From: Anaerolineales bacterium
Lineage (GTDB): Bacteria > Chloroflexota > Anaerolineae > Anaerolineales > DRMV01
Direction: 5' to 3'
DNA length: 12,082 nucleotides
NCBI GenBank assembly: GCA_026991215.1
Contig: JALXBY010000316.1
Span: 1 to 12,082 of the forward strand
Part shown: piece after piece, positions 1 through 5,803 of the stretch
Position numbering within the stretch: the first letter of the stretch is position 1
Layout of the letters: every line of letters begins with the position of its first letter
The notes under the pieces: model-generated
What the model was told of the DNA's origin: nothing
Seen by the model: only the letters and a program-made list of their open reading frames with translations
The model's database searches: none
Program-made: the position numbers and the translations under genes

Positions 1-10
1 GGATAGAGGC

Positions 11-85
11 GGGACGCCATGGTGGAAACACCTCACCGAGGGGTGGATGTGCTTGATTGTACCTCGGGGGGTGGCGTCCCTTTTT
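11..85 (+). terminator. Branched hairpin with T-run, probable intrinsic terminator
   Basis: An outer 9-bp stem pairs GGGACGCCA (11-19) with TGGCGTCCC (72-80) and is followed directly by five T residues (81-85). Inside it are two further helices: GGTG-GAAA-CACC (21-32), which closes a GAAA tetraloop, and CCGAGG (36-41) with CCTCGG (62-67). The T-run fits a rho-independent terminator on the plus strand for a gene or RNA lying left of the window. The three-way arrangement is more elaborate than most terminators, so it could also be the 3' end of a structured RNA. GGTGGAAACAC resembles a T-box core, but the required order of elements is missing. Confidence 0.55.
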
Positions 86-324
86 CTTTGTTCCATGAAC
101 TCAACACGGAACTGCGTAAGTCCTGTACCGGTATGTCACGTTGGAGGAGAAGCAACAATCTGTGGAATCTGTCCTGCGCCAGTGGCAGGTAGGTATAAGG
201 CGGTTAGGTATGTGCGCTGACAAACTGGGCGTGAATTCAGGCAGTTTTCAATTGTCCTTCATCTGTGGACTCTCGACGGTAGAGTTAGTTTTTTGCAAAA
301 ACACAAACGTAAAGGAGATGAGTT
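86..324. other. Intergenic stretch without a convincing gene
   Basis: Short open frames exist here (an ATG frame at 95-220 of 41 codons and a TTG frame beginning at 141), but neither has a ribosome binding site at the right distance or a recognisable product. A weak hairpin, ACTCT (269-273) with AGAGT (281-285), is followed by a run of six T at 289-294. It lies just before the ribosome binding site of the next gene and could act as a leader attenuator or weak terminator. No strong sigma70-type promoter could be picked out. Base composition falls toward A+T from about position 240 onward. Confidence 0.5.
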
Positions 325-1299
325 ATGAAAAAAATTTTCTTTGATTTATTACCTTATTTAGTTACAGTAGCAATAGTAATTAATGGCACAATGGTATTAA
401 TAGGGTATAATTCACAACTTCGCAACCCTTATTCTATTACATATAACGAATTAAAATTAGTTTTTGTAGCTTGGTTGGCACTTATTTCAGGTATAAACAA
501 AGAGATATTTAGGTATATAGTGGCTCGTATGGTAGAAATATTGGCAATAACAACAATAATCTGGATCGCACGCATCTGGCATAATACAAAGGGGTGTGTA
601 AAGGTTATTGTGTATGGAATTTTTATAGTATTAACATATGATTTATACAAATTAAAACTGCGTTGCTTGAGCGCAAATATTATGTGTATGGTTATACACA
701 TAGTTACAGGGAGTGTCATTTTATTTCATGTTATAATATTTATACACTCTTTGTATTTATTGTTTGAAGATGAAGTGAAAAGAATAATAAATGTTATTTA
801 TAGCAAAATAAAGAGTATTATCCTCAACAAAATTTTATCTAAGACAATACATGCTTTAACACGTATTCTAATCCAGGAATACCACTTCGGCCAGAACAAG
901 TTGCTAGAAGATATAATTTATCTATCATTTATGCTTGCTTTTGTGGTTACTTTTTTCTTGTTAAGCCCAGCTACATCATATGAATATGGTATAAAAATAG
1001 CGAAGAGTAGGCTAGAAAATATCGAAGCCTATTCTGATAGAGTCAAAATATTTTGTAAACAAAACAATTTACCAGAAATCACCTCTTCTAAAGAATACTA
1101 CTTGTTATCCTCAGGATCGGAGCACATTGTATTAGTTCCGACTGATAATTTACAAAATTTGATTGTAATAAATCCTGCCTCTCTGGGATGTTATGTGAAA
1201 ATTCAGATACGCAAACACATTACGTTGACATCAACACCCCCTCCGGAGCCTTCACCTACGCTAATACCTATATCAACACCTTTTCCTGCCAAAGACTAA
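325..1299 (+). CDS. A+T-rich multi-spanning membrane protein, unknown function
   Basis: This 324-residue protein is not one I recognise. The ATG is preceded by AAAGGAG (311-317) at 7-base spacing, which supports the start. Hydrophobic segments suggest about six membrane helices, near residues 8-28, 43-57, 66-84, 91-108, 119-147 and 196-214. A loop of roughly 45 residues rich in Lys, Ile and Ser separates the last two. Residues 215-300 form a soluble tail. The final 20 residues are Thr/Pro-rich (TPPPEPSPT), a linker style common in Chloroflexota envelope proteins. Codon use is strikingly A/T-rich (many AAA, ATA, TTA), unlike every other gene here, which suggests recent transfer or a foreign island. 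No domain ties it to a known transporter or enzyme. The coding call is firm and the function is open. Confidence 0.8.
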   Translation: MKKIFFDLLPYLVTVAIVINGTMVLIGYNSQLRNPYSITYNELKLVFVAWLALISGINKEIFRYIVARMVEILAITTIIWIARIWHNTKGCVKVIVYGIFIVLTYDLYKLKLRCLSANIMCMVIHIVTGSVILFHVIIFIHSLYLLFEDEVKRIINVIYSKIKSIILNKILSKTIHALTRILIQEYHFGQNKLLEDIIYLSFMLAFVVTFFLLSPATSYEYGIKIAKSRLENIEAYSDRVKIFCKQNNLPEITSSKEYYLLSSGSEHIVLVPTDNLQNLIVINPASLGCYVKIQIRKHITLTSTPPPEPSPTLIPISTPFPAKD

Positions 1300-1336
1300 A
1301 ACAGTTTTTGCATTTTGCTTTAATAGTTACATACCC

Positions 1337-1358
1337 AGTGTGCATTGAACACTATTTT
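1337..1358 (+). terminator. Weak hairpin after the membrane gene
   Basis: AGTGT (1337-1341) can pair with ACACT (1349-1353) around a 7-base loop, followed by ATTTT. It lies 38 bases after the stop codon of the A+T-rich membrane gene. The stem is only 5 bp and the T-run is short, so this is a weak candidate terminator. Confidence 0.3.
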
Positions 1359-1372
1359 ACCACGCGCCAACA

Positions 1373-1401
1373 TCGGCGGTATTTTGGGAAAATCATATAC
1401 T
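1373..1401 (+). promoter_or_regulatory. Candidate promoter for the VOC-GNAT gene pair
   Basis: TATACT (1396-1401) matches the -10 consensus at five of six bases. With a 17-base spacer the -35 position reads TCGGCG (1373-1378), which is poor (three of six). Transcription would start near 1408, about 50 bases before the GTG start of the VOC gene. The position is sensible but the -35 box is weak. Confidence 0.3.
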
Positions 1402-1459
1402 GGCAAAATCCCTTGAACGGCGACGTCGCGCCGCTGACGCCATCGTTAGGAGGATAACC

Positions 1460-1813
1460 GTGCAATTCACCGTTTGTGTACTACATGTCCCCAACATCGA
1501 CGAGGCACTCACCTTTTATCGCGACACCCTGGGGCTGCCCGTGCGGTATGCGTCGGAGGCTTATGTGAAATTCGACCTCGCGCCGGCCACACTGGCTCTG
1601 CACCACACCGAACACCCCGAAGAAGGCACTCGTGGGGTGGGGCTCTTTCTTGTGGTGGATGATGTCGACGCCCTTGCTGCCAAATTGCAGGAGAAGGGGC
1701 TGCGCGCGATCCAGCCCTTGGCCGACCAGGATTTCGGCTATCGCACGGTCATGTACATGGACCCCTTTGGCAATCGCGTGGAACTGGCTACACCCCTTCC
1801 ACAAAGGCCATGA
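1460..1813 (+). CDS. VOC (glyoxalase/bleomycin-resistance fold) family protein
   Basis: This is a 117-residue single vicinal-oxygen-chelate module. The family includes glyoxalase I, dioxygenases, fosfomycin and bleomycin resistance proteins, and many small proteins of unknown substrate. The N-terminal strand with His9 and the following helix (PNIDEALTFYRDTLGLPV) are typical, as is the C-terminal DPFGNRVEL, whose Glu109 is the usual second metal ligand; His48 is another possible ligand. A strong AGGAGG (1448-1453) lies 6 bases before the GTG start, which decides the start. The stop overlaps the next start as ATGA, so it is translationally coupled to the GNAT gene. Sequence alone does not reveal the substrate. 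A soluble dimer is expected from family precedent. Confidence 0.88.
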   Translation: MQFTVCVLHVPNIDEALTFYRDTLGLPVRYASEAYVKFDLAPATLALHHTEHPEEGTRGVGLFLVVDDVDALAAKLQEKGLRAIQPLADQDFGYRTVMYMDPFGNRVELATPLPQRP

Positions 1814-2349
1814 GCGAGATGGTGCAAATCCTCGAGGTCTCCCGAGAAGAAATTCTTCAGTGGCTGCCTGCTATCTTGGACATCTATGCCCAGGTGCACG
1901 GCCTGGATGCCCAGGCGATCGCAAAGCGAGCGGAGATCATGCGGCGTCACTTTGGTCGGAGAGGCTACCGCGGGTTCATCGCCCTGGATGCCGGCCACCT
2001 GATAGGCTTTACATACGGCTACACCGGCGATCCAGGGCAATATTGGTACGACAAAGTCTGGGCCGCCATGACGCCAGCCCAGCGAATGGCGTGGATGGAG
2101 CCTGAACATTTTGAGTTTGTGGAACTTGCCGTACACCCGCAATGGCAGCGACGGGGCATTGGTGGCCGTCTCCACGACCTGCTCTTGGAGGGGCGTCCCG
2201 AACCCACGGCGTTGTTGACGGTTCGAGCCGACAATGAGCCCGCTTTGCACTTATACCGAAAACGTGGCTGGCAGGTTGTGCTGGACGACTTTCGTTTCGT
2301 GCCCAACGGCGTGCCGTATCTGGTGATGGGGAAACGTCTTTCCTCCTAA
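1810..2349 (+). CDS. GNAT family N-acetyltransferase
   Basis: This 179-residue protein has the Gcn5-related acetyltransferase fold, which moves an acetyl group from acetyl-CoA to an amine. The acetyl-CoA pyrophosphate-binding motif A is clear at residues 104-120, with the Q/R-x-x-G-x-G/A loop seen as Q-R-R-G-I-G-G (113-119). Motif B follows at about 137-154 (TVRADNEPALHLYRKRGW). The ATG at 1810 overlaps the TGA of the VOC gene, and a weak AAAGG precedes it. A second ATG lies three codons in. GNAT and VOC pairs are often met in antibiotic tolerance or small-molecule detoxification, but no specific substrate can be named. It ends about 50 bases before the convergent minus-strand operon. Confidence 0.88.
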   Translation: MSEMVQILEVSREEILQWLPAILDIYAQVHGLDAQAIAKRAEIMRRHFGRRGYRGFIALDAGHLIGFTYGYTGDPGQYWYDKVWAAMTPAQRMAWMEPEHFEFVELAVHPQWQRRGIGGRLHDLLLEGRPEPTALLTVRADNEPALHLYRKRGWQVVLDDFRFVPNGVPYLVMGKRLSS

Positions 2350-2351
2350 CC

Positions 2352-2379
2352 CCGCGTTCAGTGGACGCGGCTTTGCCGC
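2352..2379. terminator. Overlapping hairpins between convergent genes
   Basis: CCGCGT (2352-2357) pairs with ACGCGG (2365-2370) around a 7-base loop. Alternatively GCGGC (2367-2371) pairs with GCCGC (2375-2379) around TTT. The hairpins sit between the ends of the GNAT gene and the minus-strand operon, where a bidirectional terminator is expected. T-runs are very short on both strands, so termination strength is doubtful. Confidence 0.4.
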
Positions 2380-2399
2380 TCTGAAGACCTCTTCCATTG

Positions 2400-3662
2400 C
2401 TACGAAGCCGCCCGGTAGCGGCGTTCGCGGCGTTGCTCCTGGGGGATCCAGGTCAGGCCCTGTTCCTGGGCCATGCGTTCGATAGTGGCGCAGAAGGTGG
2501 GCGTCTCCCGTTCGGGCTGTACCTGGACCGAACCGGTTTCCGGGGAAAGGGTCAGACGTACCACATTGCCCTCGCCCTGCTCCGTCATGCGCAGGGTGCG
2601 GGCCGGTTCCTCCCAGACGAGTTCGTAGTCCTTGAAGTATTCCCGCAGAAAAGCCTCCAGGGTCAGGGCCATGGCCCAGGCGGGGTCTTCCAGCCAGCGT
2701 TCCAGCACCGGGACCAGGTGCCGCAACAGGGCCCAATCCTGTTCTTCCAGGGCGCGGCGCAGCCGCCGCAGGGTGGGCGCCAGCAGGCGGCTCCAGCCAT
2801 ACGTATCCAGCAGCCCCTGCCCGCGGGCCTGCAACCGTGCCAGGGCCTCCTGATGGCCGCGAAGTTGGCGCTCCAGCGCGTCGGGGTCTTCCTGGGCCTC
2901 CAGTTCGGCCCATTCCTCGGCGGTCAAATAGGCGGCCAGGGCCTCGACTTCTTCCCACAGGGCCTGCATCCGCCGGCGTCGTTCCCGTGCGGCCTCATCG
3001 GTGGGGATGGCCCAGAGGTCCGGGGCCGCCGCGGCCTGGGCCGGACGCACCAGAGTCCGAATTTCCTCCAGGTGCACCCTGTCCAGATGCTCCTTCAATT
3101 GTTCCTCGGCCTCCCGGACCAGCAACTGCTCCCACCGGTCCAGGGTGCGTTCGATGGCGTCCATGTATTTCTGGTAGGCTTCGGTCTGGCTCAGGTCCGT
3201 TTCCTCCAGCCGGGACCACAGGCGCTCGATTTCGGCATGGGCCTTCCGGGCCTCGTGGGAAAAACGCTGCAACCGAGCCTGGATGGCCTGCCAGCGGCGG
3301 CGGAGCCGGGTGAACCGTTCGTCCAACTGGGCCTTCCGCTGTTCCCGCAATGCTTCGCGGCGCCGGAACGTGGCTTCGATTTCTTCCACCTGCTTTGAGA
3401 GTCTTTCGAATCTTTGACGTAACTGCTCATACCCTGTTTCCGTGTCTTCGCGGGCAAGGGCCGCGCGTAGAGATTCCCCTTGGTCGGCCAGGCCCTGCAA
3501 GCGGGCCTTGAGGTCCGCGTCCCAGCGGGAACGCTGTACCCGATACTGGACCCTTTCCAAGCGTTGCAGGAAGGCCCGGTATGCGCTTTGTGCCTCGGCC
3601 CGGGCCAGTTGCCTGCGGTGCTCCCGTTCCCACTGTGATGAACGCAGTTCGCCAAAGCTCAT
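2400..3662 (-). CDS. Coiled-coil protein of unknown function, last gene of the operon
   Basis: This is a 420-residue, highly charged, Arg/Glu/Gln-rich protein that I do not recognise. Residues 10-205 are almost entirely helical with heptad-like spacing and read as long coiled coils. A short Ala/Pro break (206-222) follows, then a second helical region (223-345) rich in Trp and Leu. The end (350-390) looks like two or three beta strands and finishes with an Arg-rich tail. There is no signal peptide or membrane helix, so it is probably cytoplasmic. The ATG at 3662 is preceded by GGAGGGG and overlaps the TGA of the macro-domain gene, so the two are translationally coupled and may act together. 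The frame stays open upstream to about 4733, but that is high-GC shadow over the macro and M23 genes. A scaffold or adaptor role is a guess. Confidence 0.8.
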   Translation of the reverse strand: MSFGELRSSQWEREHRRQLARAEAQSAYRAFLQRLERVQYRVQRSRWDADLKARLQGLADQGESLRAALAREDTETGYEQLRQRFERLSKQVEEIEATFRRREALREQRKAQLDERFTRLRRRWQAIQARLQRFSHEARKAHAEIERLWSRLEETDLSQTEAYQKYMDAIERTLDRWEQLLVREAEEQLKEHLDRVHLEEIRTLVRPAQAAAAPDLWAIPTDEAARERRRRMQALWEEVEALAAYLTAEEWAELEAQEDPDALERQLRGHQEALARLQARGQGLLDTYGWSRLLAPTLRRLRRALEEQDWALLRHLVPVLERWLEDPAWAMALTLEAFLREYFKDYELVWEEPARTLRMTEQGEGNVVRLTLSPETGSVQVQPERETPTFCATIERMAQEQGLTWIPQEQRRERRYRAAS

Positions 3663-4240
3663 GCATCCCCTCCGGAAGGCATAAGTTCGTCCCAGGCTGA
3701 CGCGAAGGTCTGGGCCGTGGCGTCGTCGTACAGCACGATGCGGACCTGGCGCAAGGAGGTCTGGGGCCGCGCCTCCAGATATTCCCGCACGGTGTTCAGG
3801 TTGATACGTGCGGCCCGGTCCTTGGGGAAGCCAAAGATGCCGGTCGAGATGGCCGGAAGCGCGATGGAACGGCAACCCAGTTCCTCGGCCCGTTCCAGGC
3901 TGCCCCGGACCGCCGCGGCCAGGGCCTGGTCCTCCCCGTGTCCACCCCCGCGCCACACCGGGCCGACCGCATGGATGACGTATCGGGCTGGCAACCGGCC
4001 CGCGGTGGTGTAGGCCGGCCGGTCGTGGGGCACGGGACCGTATTTGCGGACCCAGGCATCGCTTTCTTCCTGGATGACCCGGCCGCCCTTGCGCACGATG
4101 ATGCCGGCCAGACCGCCACCGTGCTTCAACTGGGCGTTGGCCGCATTCACGATGGCGTCCACATGCTCCTGGGTGATATCCCCCTGCACCAGCTGGACCT
4201 GGGTTGCACCCATGGTGGTTTCGCGTAGTACCCGGTTCAT
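3659..4240 (-). CDS. Macro-domain protein, ADP-ribose binding/hydrolysis
   Basis: This 193-residue protein is essentially one macro domain. Such domains bind ADP-ribose, and many remove it from proteins or deacetylate O-acetyl-ADP-ribose. Visible family motifs are QGDIT (19-23), IVNAAN (30-35) followed by the glycine-rich HGGGLAG (40-46), HAVGP (90-94), and the phosphate loop ALPAISTGIFGFP (127-139). IVNAAN carries the Asn residues tied to catalysis in the MacroD-type group. The start at 4240 is chosen because GGAGGG (4250-4245) stands 4 bases before it. The frame continues to 4318, but that extra stretch encodes only the upstream GACTGC repeat. The gene shares an ATGA overlap with the coiled-coil gene and lies in the same operon as a sirtuin that makes O-acetyl-ADP-ribose, a plausible substrate. 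Confidence 0.9.
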   Translation of the reverse strand: MNRVLRETTMGATQVQLVQGDITQEHVDAIVNAANAQLKHGGGLAGIIVRKGGRVIQEESDAWVRKYGPVPHDRPAYTTAGRLPARYVIHAVGPVWRGGGHGEDQALAAAVRGSLERAEELGCRSIALPAISTGIFGFPKDRAARINLNTVREYLEARPQTSLRQVRIVLYDDATAQTFASAWDELMPSGGDA

Positions 4241-4276
4241 GGCACCCTCCGGTTGAAGGATGGCTGTCGGCAGTCT

Positions 4277-4313
4277 GCGGTCTGCAGTCAGCGGACTGCT
4301 GACTGCGGATTGC
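4277..4313. repeat. GACTGC-rich inverted repeat in an operon gap
   Basis: Short copies and near copies of GACTGC/GCAGTC fill 4269-4308. They form a perfect 9-bp inverted repeat, GCAGTCAGC (4284-4292) with GCTGACTGC (4298-4306), around a 5-base loop. As plus-strand RNA the stem extends to 16 bp (4277-4292 with 4298-4313) with three G-U pairs; in the minus-strand transcript those become A-C mismatches. The element lies between the M23 and macro genes. Similar GACTGC-type short repeats are scattered in some Chloroflexota and cyanobacterial genomes. It may be a mobile short repeat or an mRNA-processing or attenuation hairpin. Confidence 0.65.
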
Positions 4314-4318
4314 CTCAC

Positions 4319-5776
4319 CTACGGCCACGCCTCTCGCAGCCACACCAGGGGGTCGGTGGGGACGCCGCCAACCCACACTTCCCAGTGTAGATGGGGGCCG
4401 GTCACCCGGCCGGTGCCGCCTACGTACCCCAGCAGGTCCCCGGTCTGGACCTGCTGGCCTTCCTGCACCGCGATGCGGCTCATGTGCCAATAGCCTGTGT
4501 AGACGCCCCAACCGTGGTCCAGAATCACCGCGTTGCCCCGGATGGTGAGGGGTTGGGCCAGCACGACCCGACCCGGCGCGGGCGCGTAAATGGGCGTGCC
4601 CTTGCCCCCGCAGAAGTCCAGGCCCGCGTGGTAGCCCCAGCGCGCGCCGTTGTTGTAGTTCCGCCGGGTGCCAAAGTAGGAGGAAAAGCAGTTCTCCCCA
4701 TTGGGAATGGGCGAGGCAAAGGCCCCCTCCCACATCCGCTGCGGGGTCACCTGGGACATGATTTCCTCGACCCGCGCACCTTCGGTGCGCTCGGTGGCCG
4801 GGTCCAGGAACATGGGCGGAACCTGGAGTTCCTCGTAGCCGTAGTCTCCTGGCTGGACCCGCAAGGGTTGGGTGAAGCGCCAGACCCGGCCCGCTTCCAG
4901 GGTCATTTCAATCTCCAGGGGGTAAACCTGGGGGGAACGCAACATGGGATGCACCCCCTGCAGACCCACCAGCACCTGCCCGGCCTGGGCCGCGGGCGTG
5001 GGCATGGGGCCATCCCAGGGGTGGAAGGGCATGGCCCGGTCCCGCCAGCGGCCCTGGAGGGTCTGGACCCGACCCGTGAGCATCCACCACATGGACCAGG
5101 GCTGCCCCTGCACCGGCGGCGTGGGCCGCAGCCGAATTTCCCGCACCTGAGGCGGGCAGGCGCCCAGGTCAGGCGTGCCCCGCTGGGGGTCGGGGGCCAG
5201 GAGCACTTCACCGGGCAGGGCCTGCCAGCCGGCCCGCTTTTGACTGGCCAGGAGCCAGACCCAGGGATTGCGGCCCGTACGCACTGCGGCTTCTTCCAGG
5301 GTTTCTTCCTGGCCCAGCAGGTAGCGGGCCATGGGCTGCGGGCCTGCATCGGTTTGAGGGAGCACCAAAGCCCGCCCTGGGTAGAGTTGGGCCGGCGAGG
5401 TCAGCCGGTTGAGCCGACGCAACACCGGCCATGGAATGCGGTAGCGGCGGGCCAGGCTGAACCCGTCTTCACACAACCCGATGGTGACCGTGGTCAGTTC
5501 CCCCTGCACCTGGGGCAGTCCCGGCAGCACAAGGCGCATCCCGGCCCGCAGTGCGCGGGGGTCGGATATGCCGTTGGCCTGCATCAGGGCCTGCAGGTCC
5601 ACGTTGAAGCGTTCGGCGATGGCCACCAGGGTATCCCCAGGCTGCACCGTATACGTCGGCCCGCCTTCCGGGGTTGGCGTGGGCGTGGGCGTGGGGGTCA
5701 GGGCCAGGGTCGTGCTCCCCGGAAGCCCCAGGGTCAGCAACAACCCAACCAGCAGCGCGAAACGCAGCCGATGCAT
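4319..5776 (-). CDS. Secreted LysM-repeat M23 (LytM-type) metallopeptidase
   Basis: This 485-residue exported protein probably cuts peptidoglycan cross-bridges or regulates wall hydrolases. A signal peptide occupies about residues 1-26, followed by a Thr-Pro linker (27-36). A clear LysM domain spans 41-85 (TYTVQPGDTL to RLVLP). Two divergent LysM-like copies appear at 95-140 and 151-195. Residues 210-325 look like an all-beta domain. The M23 domain occupies about 365-485 and has the zinc and catalytic residues intact: His383 and Asp387 in HxxxD, His431 in WHM, and His462/His464 in HLH. An active enzyme is therefore predicted. GAGG (5787-5784) precedes the ATG. It follows the NfeD gene by 27 bases, so membrane and wall functions are adjacent in the operon. 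Confidence 0.92.
   Translation of the reverse strand: MHRLRFALLVGLLLTLGLPGSTTLALTPTPTPTPTPEGGPTYTVQPGDTLVAIAERFNVDLQALMQANGISDPRALRAGMRLVLPGLPQVQGELTTVTIGLCEDGFSLARRYRIPWPVLRRLNRLTSPAQLYPGRALVLPQTDAGPQPMARYLLGQEETLEEAAVRTGRNPWVWLLASQKRAGWQALPGEVLLAPDPQRGTPDLGACPPQVREIRLRPTPPVQGQPWSMWWMLTGRVQTLQGRWRDRAMPFHPWDGPMPTPAAQAGQVLVGLQGVHPMLRSPQVYPLEIEMTLEAGRVWRFTQPLRVQPGDYGYEELQVPPMFLDPATERTEGARVEEIMSQVTPQRMWEGAFASPIPNGENCFSSYFGTRRNYNNGARWGYHAGLDFCGGKGTPIYAPAPGRVVLAQPLTIRGNAVILDHGWGVYTGYWHMSRIAVQEGQQVQTGDLLGYVGGTGRVTGPHLHWEVWVGGVPTDPLVWLREAWP
5672..5698. repeat. GGCGTG hexanucleotide repeat encoding Thr-Pro
   Basis: About four near-identical hexamers (GGCGTG on the plus strand) encode the alternating Thr-Pro linker just after the signal peptide of the M23 peptidase. 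Loss or gain of a unit would stay in frame and only change linker length. Confidence 0.7.
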
Positions 5777-5803
5777 GGGCGAACCTCGATACCACGTGCG
5801 GGG

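Noticed and set aside
11..90. T-box riboswitch 3' end
   Set aside because: GGTGGAAACAC and CGTCCC resemble T-box pieces, but the terminator arm does not follow in the right order, there is no specifier domain in view, and no aminoacyl-tRNA synthetase or amino-acid gene follows.
95..220. A 41-codon ATG frame with several Cys residues
   Set aside because: It has no ribosome binding site, no recognised motif, and lies in sequence that looks intergenic.
141..344. A 67-codon TTG frame overlapping the start of the membrane gene
   Set aside because: It has no properly spaced ribosome binding site and a composition change midway. The overlapping ATG gene at 325 is far better supported.
325..1299. 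Transposase or phage gene inside the A+T-rich island
   Set aside because: The protein is a membrane protein without catalytic motifs of transposases or integrases, and no terminal inverted repeats were found around it.
1188..1457. An 89-codon frame overlapping the end of the membrane gene
   Set aside because: It has no ribosome binding site and no motif, and is partly within a well-supported gene.
3663..4733. Upstream extension of the coiled-coil frame to 777 codons
   Set aside because: The extra part overlaps the macro and M23 genes in another frame and has shadow composition. The ATG at 3662 has a good ribosome binding site.
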